From assembly GCA_028583685.1 (NCBI GenBank), contig JAMXIF010000045.1, forward strand, positions 7,573,371 to 7,637,370: a stretch of DNA of 64,000 nt, given 5' to 3'. Positions 63,145 to 64,000 of this stretch are shown here, piece after piece. The stretch comes from Petaurus breviceps papuanus. Taxonomy: Eukaryota; Chordata; Mammalia; Diprotodontia; Petauridae. The notes under the pieces are model-generated. The model was not told the origin of the DNA. It saw only the letters and a list, made by a program, of their open reading frames with translations, and made no database searches. Positions within the stretch are counted from its first letter, which is position 1. Every line of letters begins with the position of its first letter. The translations under genes and the position numbers were made by a program.

Positions 63145-64000
63145 CTTTCATCATAGAGTCATGAGGCTAGAGGAGACATCTTCCTCCAGCAATTATCTGG
63201 TCCCATCCTTTCCAGACCTTCAGGCTGTCCTGGATAAGGTGTTGACGTGAACAGTCATTCCTTGACCTCCCTTAAGAAATCATTGGAGTATCTTAGCACT
63301 TCGAAGGCCAAGAATTTCTAATGTCCCCTCAGAATTCTCCCTTTCCTGATTCTCTTGCTGATATTCTACTACTATAGAGATAACTGATCATCATTCACCT
63401 CATCAAATCCTTTTAAATACTGAAGAGAGGGCGGCCAGGCGGCGCAGTGAGTAAGAGCGCCGGCCCCAGAGTCGGAATGACCTGGGATCGAATCCAGGCT
63501 CTGACAGCACCACACCCAGAAATAACTGGCCATGTAACCGTGAGCAAGTTACTTAACCCCAATTGCTTTAAAAAAAAATACTGAAGAGAGTCATGAAGTT
63601 GAAAATAAATAATAATCCAAACATGCAGACACAGGATGAGATACTGTCTGGATCAGACCTCCCCACCCCTGCTTAGAAAAGTGAAGGGGTCATAGTGGGT
63701 CACAAGGTAGATGTGAGTGAGAGTATACTGCTGTCATTACTATTATCAAAACTAAAAGGATAAAATGTATTGAAAGGAACGTGATACACAAGGTCCAGGA
63801 AATAGTCCTTCGATACGTTCTACTCTAGATCAGGGCTAGTTTGGGTTGTCGTATTTCTGAAAGGATATGAGGAAATAGGAGAGAATATAGAGGACACCAA
63901 GAATGATTCCTCCGGAAAAAGGTTGTGTAAGGAAAAGTTAAAGGGACTGAGGCAATTTCACCAGAGAAGAGCCAGCTGAAAGGTGAAGTAGAATCGTAGA
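63145..64000. mobile_element. CR1/L3-like sequence, antisense then sense, broken by a SINE
   Basis: 63145-63620 has 'catagagtcatgaggctaga' and CAAATCCTTTTAAATACTGA like antisense CR1. 63680-64000 has 'gtatttctgaaaggatatga' and 'gaagagccagctgaaag' like sense CR1. Weak matches. Confidence 0.4.
63430..63575 (+). repeat. Marsupial tRNA-derived SINE, perfect target duplication
   Basis: GGCGGCCAGGCGGCGCAGTG head, B-box-like GGATCGAATCC, 'ttacttaaccccaattgc', A tail. AAATACTGAAGAGAG is duplicated perfectly at 63415-63429 and 63576-63590. CpGs in the head are kept, pointing to a relatively recent insertion. Confidence 0.94.

Noticed and set aside
63430-63575. Possible genuine tRNA gene
   Set aside because: It has tRNA-like A and B boxes but lacks a full cloverleaf and has a SINE body, A tail and target duplication.

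Overview
The window is a piece of a mammalian nuclear genome, almost certainly a marsupial. It carries one host gene, POLR3B, which encodes RPC2, the second-largest subunit of RNA polymerase III. POLR3B lies on the + strand. Twelve consecutive internal exons can be read. By comparison with the human protein recalled from memory they cover residues ~368 to 939 of ~1133, probably human exons 13 to 24. All readable splice sites are GT-AG, and every exon length and phase agrees with the protein. The first ~370 and last ~195 residues lie outside the window. One exon (17) is partly lost in a 400-base run of N. The marsupial call rests on the repeats. There are many ~150-170 bp tRNA-derived SINEs of the WALLSI/WSINE/MAR1 kind with L1-type tails, L1 3' ends of the marsupial type, and much older MIR/THER, L2 and CR1/L3 material.

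Layout. 1-11485 is the tail of a large upstream intron filled with antisense L1, one L2, an inverted duplication and two SINEs. 11486-25254 holds exons 13-18, with a CR1/L3 block and many MIR/THER-type SINEs between them; N gap 21558-21957 cuts exon 17. 25255-38502 holds exon 19 and two long introns with a second N gap (33417-33516), a palindromic mariner-like MITE and an unclassified local repeat. 38503-45230 holds exons 20-23, with two SINEs with clear target-site duplications and a ~140 bp TG repeat. 45231-61967 is a 16.7-kb intron. Its left third is a stack of nested repeats (L2 broken by a hAT-like MITE and by L1, then a MIR broken by an unidentified 293-bp insertion). Its right part is poor in recognisable repeats and looks like possible conserved regulatory DNA. 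61968-62071 is exon 24, followed by a compound microsatellite, CR1-like DNA and a SINE with a perfect 15-bp target-site duplication.

The exons encode the fork, external, hybrid-binding and wall portions of RPC2. They include the Glu-Asp pair of the GYDIEDA motif next to the active centre and the conserved RHGQKG motif. No second host gene, RNA gene, CRISPR array or intact mobile element was found. No previously undescribed functional system is evident. The most unusual items are repeat structures: a 93% inverted duplication, an unclassified retro-inserted sequence, a short hairpin MITE, and stretches of intron that may be enhancers.
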